Source: Gnetum montanum (taxonomy: Eukaryota; Streptophyta; Gnetopsida; Gnetales; Gnetaceae). Taken from it: 62,000 bases of DNA. The notes below the pieces were generated by a model. It saw nothing but the letters and a program-made list of their open reading frames with translations, had not been told where the DNA came from and searched no databases. Below are positions 56,650 to 62,000 of the stretch, in pieces (position 1 is the stretch's first letter; every line of letters starts with the position of its first letter). Made by a program: the position numbers and the translations under genes. The stretch covers positions 385,678-447,677 of the forward strand of contig MNCI01005255.1 of the NCBI GenBank assembly GCA_015680685.1, given 5' to 3'.

Positions 56650-59250
56650 ATCATTCAAGTCATTGGAATGGACTCAGGATAGAAACATTTATGCACACTA
56701 GGTAGATTAAAAATAAATAGCAAGGTACATTGATTACATGGACCATCTAACATCCAACATGTCTTTTCACAGGAGAGATATCCAACCCACCAGTGCCACA
56801 GGAATGCTGAGTGGTATAAAAGCATCCTGATGATTATGTCCATGACTTCACTTTCATCCTACATCAGGATGAGCATCTACAATGGTGGAACATAGAGGGA
56901 AATATCATACTACCACCTAACCAATTGGCTCCTGCAATGCTATTTCACAATCTTGGAAAATTGGGCATCCAAGACTGTCGAGTGGAGTATGTCATAGAGG
57001 ACCATGACTACCGGGACTATTGTCCCACAAAGGCTCAATGAGCATGAGACTAGAAATAGGTGAAAAGATATGAACACCTAAAGGGGAAATAATTTAGTAA
57101 CCCCTTATTCTTGCAAGGCCTACAGGATGATGGGGATCCCATTTTTCATAATACCCATTCAACCAAACTTCCCTTTGGGAAATAGGTCCTCCATTCCATC
57201 ATTCAGAATAAGCCTCTAAGTGACCACGATCCTCAAGGGGATGGAGGGTCACATAGCAAGGATGGGAAAGATGATCGAGGTTGTCATCAAGGTAGAGGGG
57301 GAGATCGACATCGGAATGGTGGTGATACCTCTCCTTCTTCTCCATTCTCTTGCTCTCCTACACCTTCATCCAGCTTAGGCTCGAATCATAATTGGGATAG
57401 AAAGGAGCAAAAGGATGGTGGTAAAAATGTTTGGAAGGGACAACGTGAGGAAATGCATGATCAATTGGGCGATGCTCACTGACATGAAAGGAGGGGTAGT
57501 CGAAATCATCACAGACATCATGGTCCTTAGTAGGACTATGACTCGGATGACCCATTGTTGCCTACTCGGAACATGCTCTAGATTTCCAAGGTAGTTTAGA
57601 TCCCTAGTAGGCATGTAAAGGATAGCCAAATCAAGAGCATTGATATGAAAAAGATCCCTAAGTTTGAGGCGGGATACAACTGTGAACCACAAAATCACCT
57701 ACCGACATTCCATGATGCTACACCCTGCAAAATATTGACAATGATTGGCAGAAGCTGAAGCTATTCCCTCACACACTCATCAAGGAAGTAGAAAATTGGT
57801 ACTGGTCCTTGGAGCTAGAATCAATCAAAAGATGGTGTACAATGCTTGAAATATTTAATGACAAGTATCAAATGTACTCTAGAGTGGCGTACCTGAGACA
57901 TAAAATCCAAGGGTGGAAGCAAGGTAATCATGAACCCTTGGATGTAGCCATGAGTAGATATTATTCACTGCTACATTGATGCCCTGGTCATGGCTACTCT
58001 CAGCGGGCACAGCTTCACCACATCATTGATGGGCTCCATTTTAAAACATGAAAGACCCTTGGCTTGTATGCCCAGGGATGACTGTTGGAGCTAAGGGCTC
58101 ATCAATTACAGCACCTCATTGAACAGATGGCCAATGAGGAAGGACAACTTAGAAAGAAGGATATTGTAGAAGATTTTAATTAGGATCCCTCCATTAAAAA
58201 GAGAGAGGTCCGATTTTGTGACGAAGAGGAGGAATCACCACTAGAAGCAGCACTGAACCGAAAGACCTTTCCTTCACAAAAGTTTGCATCTAAAATTTCG
58301 GAAAAGGTTGATAAGATGTGAGACTCTTTGGACAAAAAATTCCAAAGTATGCTAAAAATTGTAGAAGCATCTAGAGAACAAGGTAATGACCATGATCAAC
58401 ACAAGAAGAAGGAAGTTGAACATGCCCAATATAATAGTAAGGGCAAAGTTACTATAGTAGAGTAGGTTGCAAACTCTGACACCTAGGAGGATGATGAATG
58501 TGGCATATGCCAATATGAACATCCTAAGGGATATTGTCCTATGGTGTCACACCTTCAAGATTCTGGGGTGTATGCACTAAATCCTCACTTGGTGAAGAGG
58601 CAAACACCCCAAAGGTTGCCTTACCCACAAGGAAACCCAAGGCAGTTCCACCAGCAGCAAGGATACTATCCAAGTGGAGCGCCACCGCAACCATACAAAT
58701 ACTTCCAATAGTGGCAAGATCCACAAGTGTGGGGGATGCCACCTCCAAGGCAATAGTACCCTTACAAATAGCTAGATCCCTATGGGTACTACATTCAACA
58801 ACCGGTCTCTCCACGAGACTCTTCTAGTCACACGGCCTTTCAAAGTCATTACCATTCCCCATAATATTTTCAACCTCAATCTCCATCACCCAGGGGGAAA
58901 ACCCACATCTCTTCTATCCTTTTTCACCTTCTCCTGCCACTCCTCCACAACATCCCACTTAGCTACCACTTTCTCCACTGATGCAGGGAGAGATACTACC
59001 ACAGCCATAACAAAGAAATGCTATGAGGGCTCTTAACTTACAACCAACACCTTAGCCGAGTGGACCAAGAACCAAGCCACAAAAATGTCCTTTTTTCTAG
59101 CCCAATAATCTGAACATACCCTCACATAAAACTGTGGCCAGTGCCTTTGAACCTTCAAGCACCTCCACTATTTCATCACCTGAGCAACCTTCAAGCCAAC
59201 CACACTCCAACGTCTAGACAGTCATGATCACACACACCATAACCAACTGG
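56650..59250 (+). pseudogene. E5 gag
   Basis: Capsid core at 57735-58060: NDWQKLKLFPHTLIKEV, NWYWSLELESIKRW, FNDKYQMYSRVAYLRHKI, GWKQGNHEPLDVAMSRYY, HHIIDGL. A zinc-knuckle-like ECGICQYEHPKGYCP is at 58497-58541. Between 58140 and 58480 lies a charged stretch. A Pro/Gln-rich C-terminus follows (about 58600-58990). Before the core, a basic, histidine- and arginine-rich region (57210-57530) has no counterpart that I recognise. Stops and frameshifts are frequent. Confidence 0.75.
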
Positions 59251-59289
59251 ATCAAGGTAGGTCATCTTCCCTAGAAATTGACTAATTCA

Positions 59290-59850
59290 AGAAGCCCCCT
59301 CATCTATCTTCAAGTGGATAGGAAGGAGCTATGAAAAGCTCTTTTGGACTCGAGGTTAGGAGTCAATTTGATCTCTCATGACATGTACAAGAACTAGAAC
59401 CTTCCCCCACTAAAGAAGAGCAACATTCAGCTTGAGTTAGTAGATCAGTACATCACCATTCCCTTGGGATTGGTGGAGGACATTGTGACCACCATTTGTG
59501 GGTGGTTCTATCCTACTAACTTCCTAGTCATCCATGTGGAGAACTGCAAGGGGAACTTTTGAATCATCATGGGAAGAGTTTAGCTGAGCACGGTGGATGC
59601 ACAACTAGGACTCCGAGATCTATCCCTTGAAATTTCAAAGGAAAATCCTTTCGGGAAGATCAAGAAGAAGCACATTCCATGCATTGCTTACAATAACTCA
59701 AGGTGAAACTATGTGCAGTAGTTATGGCTCGCTAAGTGGATATCCATTCAAGTATGTAGCCAGTGTACCGAGGAATCACCTATTCAATAGTGCTTGTACG
59801 CAGAAGCCACCAACCAAGAGGGCACCCAGTGGCTAACAACTGATTCTGCT
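59290..59850 (+). pseudogene. E5 aspartic protease, active site altered
   Basis: The frame VDRKEL-stop-KALLDSRLGVNLIS corresponds to the retropepsin ALLDSGA..N pattern; Gly-Ala is Arg-Leu. LPPLKKSNIQLELVDQYIT and NFLVIHVENCKGNF follow, then IIMGRV-stop-LSTVDAQL for the usual ILGRPWL block. The active site change alone should abolish activity. Confidence 0.65.
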
Positions 59851-60099
59851 AGCAACACATTGTGCATGAAACCATCCTAGGGGCTTGTACAAGCCTACGT
59901 TGAAAGCATGGAGTAAATGCAAGAGGTTCATCAATAGGTCTCCACTATTGATGACCAAGATGACTAGGGGAAGCTGTAAATCCCTGAAAGCTTAAAAAAA
60001 GAGCCCCTGGAGCTCAAGTCTTTACTGGCTCACTTAGAATATGTTTTTTTGTGAAATGGAAAGCCGATAATCATCAATGCCATCCTTGCTCTAGAACAA

Positions 60100-61020
60100 A
60101 AGAAGAAATTGCTGAAGGTGGTAAACAAATGCATTGCTGCATTCACATGGTCATATCCTAAGTTAACCAGAGTTGATCCTAGGGTTTGCCAGCATCGGAT
60201 CTATATTGACCCCTCCATGAAGCCACAATGACAACCACAAAGATGATTCAACCCCAAATTGAAGTAGGTTGTCAAAGATGAAATCAAGAAATTGCTAAAG
60301 GTGGGGTTCATCTATTCTATTGTCGATAGCGAATGGATCAGCCCACTCATTATCATGCCAAAGAAAGGTGGCAAATGGAGGGTCTATATTGATTTCCGTT
60401 TGCTCAACATGGCTACCTTCAAGGATCACTTTCTGCTCCCATTTGTGGACCAGGTGTTGGACACCATCATAGGTCACTGCTATTACAGCTTTTTGGATGG
60501 TTATAGTGGTTATAACCAAATCCAAATAGCACCAGAAGACTAGGCCAAAATAACTTTCACAAGTTCATGGGAAACTTTTGCATACAAGAAGATGCCCTTT
60601 GACCTATGTAATGCACCTGCCATGTTCCAATGTCTTATCCTAAGTATCTTCTAGCAACAGATTGGCAATGGGGTAGAAGTATTCATGTATGACTTCTCTA
60701 CCTATGGGGCCACATTTGAGCAAGCCTTGGACCATCTTAAGCAGGTTCTAAAATGGTGTGTAGACACCAATTTGCAGCTCAATTGCCAGAGAATGCATTT
60801 GATGGTCCAAGAAGGCATTGTGCTGAGGCGTCGCATATCACAAACAGGGATTAGCATGGACTGTGAAAAGATCAGGGTCATTCAAGGAATAACCCACCAA
60901 CCAAGTACCATCAAAGATGTACAGTCATTCCTTGGCCACACTAGTTACTACTAGTGCTTCATTGAAAACTTCTTGAAGATTGCCAAGCTGTTGGTAGAAC
61001 TTACAAAGAAAGATGCTCTG
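60100..61020 (+). pseudogene. E5 reverse transcriptase, catalytic motif damaged
   Basis: Blocks in order: NKCIAAFTWSYPKL, DEIKKLLKVGFIYSI, WISPLIIMPKKGGKWRVYID, FRLLNMATFKDHFLLPFVDQ, FLDGYSGYNQIQIAPED, KKMPFDLCNAPAMFQ, EVFMYDFSTYGATFE and LNCQRMHLMVQEGIVL. The catalytic pair is read MYDF: the first Asp of the usual DD is Tyr. A TAG follows APED at 60541. QSFLGHTSYY is the end of the connection region. Confidence 0.88.
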
Positions 61021-61079
61021 TTCATCTAGACTAAGGAGTGCAAGTTTGCATTCCAAGTGCTGAAACAAAAACTCGTAGA

Positions 61080-61500
61080 AACTCTAGTTCTACAGGCACC
61101 TGATTGATCCAACCCTTTCACATTATGACAGATGCATCCAACTACACCTTGGGAGTCATGCTTACATAGTGTGATGATTAGAAATGTCAATATTATATCC
61201 ATTGTGCAAGCCATAGCATTGTGGGTGCTCAGCTAAAATACACCACCATCGAGAAGGATTTGATGGCGGTGGTGTTCGCCTTGGAAAAATTTCGGCACTA
61301 TGTGCTCGAATACAAGGTGTTCGTGCATACTGACCATAGTGCTATTTGGTTCCTGATGAACAAACCAACAGTGATCCCCTACATCATTTAGTGGCTAGTG
61401 ATTCTTCAGGAGTTTGATCTCACCATGGTAGACAGAAAGGAGACCAAGAATGTGGTGGCTGACCACTTGTCTCGATTACAATGGGATGACACAAAAGAGG
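61080..61500 (+). pseudogene. E5 RNase H, frameshifted
   Basis: After LVLQAPD the frame shifts. Pieces readable are FHIMTDASNYTLGVMLT, AQLKYTTIEKDLMAVVFALE, KFRHYVLEYKVFVHTDHSAI and DRKETKNVVADHLSRLQWDD. These are the standard blocks of the gypsy RNase H, with T-D-A-S and the TDH residues visible. No further RNase H follows. Confidence 0.82.
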
Positions 61501-61559
61501 AGGAGTCCCTCTCCAACCAATTTCTAGATGAACTCCTCTTTGCAGGTGCAATTGACTTG

Positions 61560-62000
61560 TAAGTACCCAAGAAATCCCCTTGGTTCAACCACATCCTCAC
61601 CTACCTCACAACCCAGGAGTTGCCAATGAAGTGGAACCATTGGCAGAAATAGTAGTTTCTCCATAAGACCAAGCATTTTATGGAAATCAATGGACACCTT
61701 TACAAGCTATGCACAGATGGCCTGGTTTCATAGTGTGTCCTTGATGATGACACACTACGTGTCCTCCAAGATGCTAGATGCCACATAGCCATTAAGATCC
61801 TACTTGTAGGATATTACTAGCCCACGACTTTCTGGAACATACAATGGTTCACCCACTCCTACGAATGATGCCAAAAATATGGTTGGATGTCGGAACAATT
61901 CGAGGGACCTCAACAATGGATCTAGCCACTAGAGCCCTTCGAAATCTGGGGCATTGACTTTATGGAATCCATCACTCCCTTATCAAACAAAAAAGTGTAC
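61560..62000 (+). pseudogene. E5 integrase, N-terminal part, cut by window end
   Basis: The linker VPKKSPWFNHILTYLTTQEL leads into the zinc-binding region: HLYKLCTDGL, CHIAIKILLVGYY and CQKYGWMSEQ. The second cysteine of CxxC is tyrosine (CQKY), as it is in E1 integrase by a separate change. The DDE core begins FEIWGIDFMESITP with the first Asp kept. The rest lies outside the window. Confidence 0.85.

Larger units (their letters stand above)
55692..62000 (+). mobile_element. E5: Athila-like Ty3/gypsy element, truncated by window end
   Basis: Order: LTR, degenerate tRNA-Asp PBS, gag, protease, RT, RNase H, integrase zinc finger and start of the core. No second RNase H lies between the first one and integrase. 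The RT block around TNLQLNCQRMHLMVQEGIVL resembles the Athila pattern. Gag is homologous to E4. It carries many stops and some frameshifts. Confidence 0.85.

Overview
The window is a nested stack of decayed LTR retrotransposons from a large plant nuclear genome. No host gene in it looks intact. A plant origin is supported by Tat-type Ty3/gypsy elements with a second (archaeal-like) RNase H, tRNA-Asn and tRNA-Asp primer-binding sites, a 5'-truncated plant L1 LINE, and a broken relative of the plant gene DRT102. The nesting depth and the heavy C-to-T / G-to-A decay suggest a giant genome such as a gymnosperm, but that is inference.

Layout. 1-294: leader and primer-binding site of a minus-strand element (E0) that runs off the left edge, with its LTR at about 295-1870. 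2035-2616: broken N-terminal RpiB-like domain of a DRT102 relative. About 2700-4826: a related LTR. 4950-6181: remains of an old minus-strand gag. 6182-23745: E1, a complete 17.6 kb minus-strand Tat-type element with two LTRs, PBS, PPT, gag, protease, RT, two RNase H domains and integrase. 24093-37247: E2, plus strand, 5' LTR, gag, protease and an antisense gene, with an L1 fragment (34954-36118) inside it. 37248-55691: E3, plus strand, same layout, with a complete 6.7 kb gag-only element E4 (45202-51925) inserted in its antisense gene. 55692-62000: E5, an Athila-like plus-strand element related to E4, running off the right edge within integrase.

Main discovery candidate. E1, E2 and E3 each carry, between protease and RT, a multi-exon gene on the strand opposite to the element. 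In E1 (plus strand, about 13240-16830) it has its own TATA box and about seven exons. The product begins with a region resembling an FCP1/SCP (NLI-interacting-factor, HAD-fold) phosphatase domain. Both HAD catalytic motifs are replaced at the same positions in all three diverged copies, so the ancestor was probably already a pseudophosphatase. A coiled-coil stretch and a conserved C-terminal block follow. In E1 the gene lies where Ogre-type relatives have an intron between protease and RT. Tandem arrays built on the word TTTAAGGCC sit at both ends of this segment in E1, and at the protease side in E2 and E3.

The working relationship inferred for an active ancestor: LTR-driven sense RNA makes gag-protease and, probably by splicing out the antisense region, RT-RNase H-integrase. 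The antisense gene is read from its own promoter and converges on the protease end.
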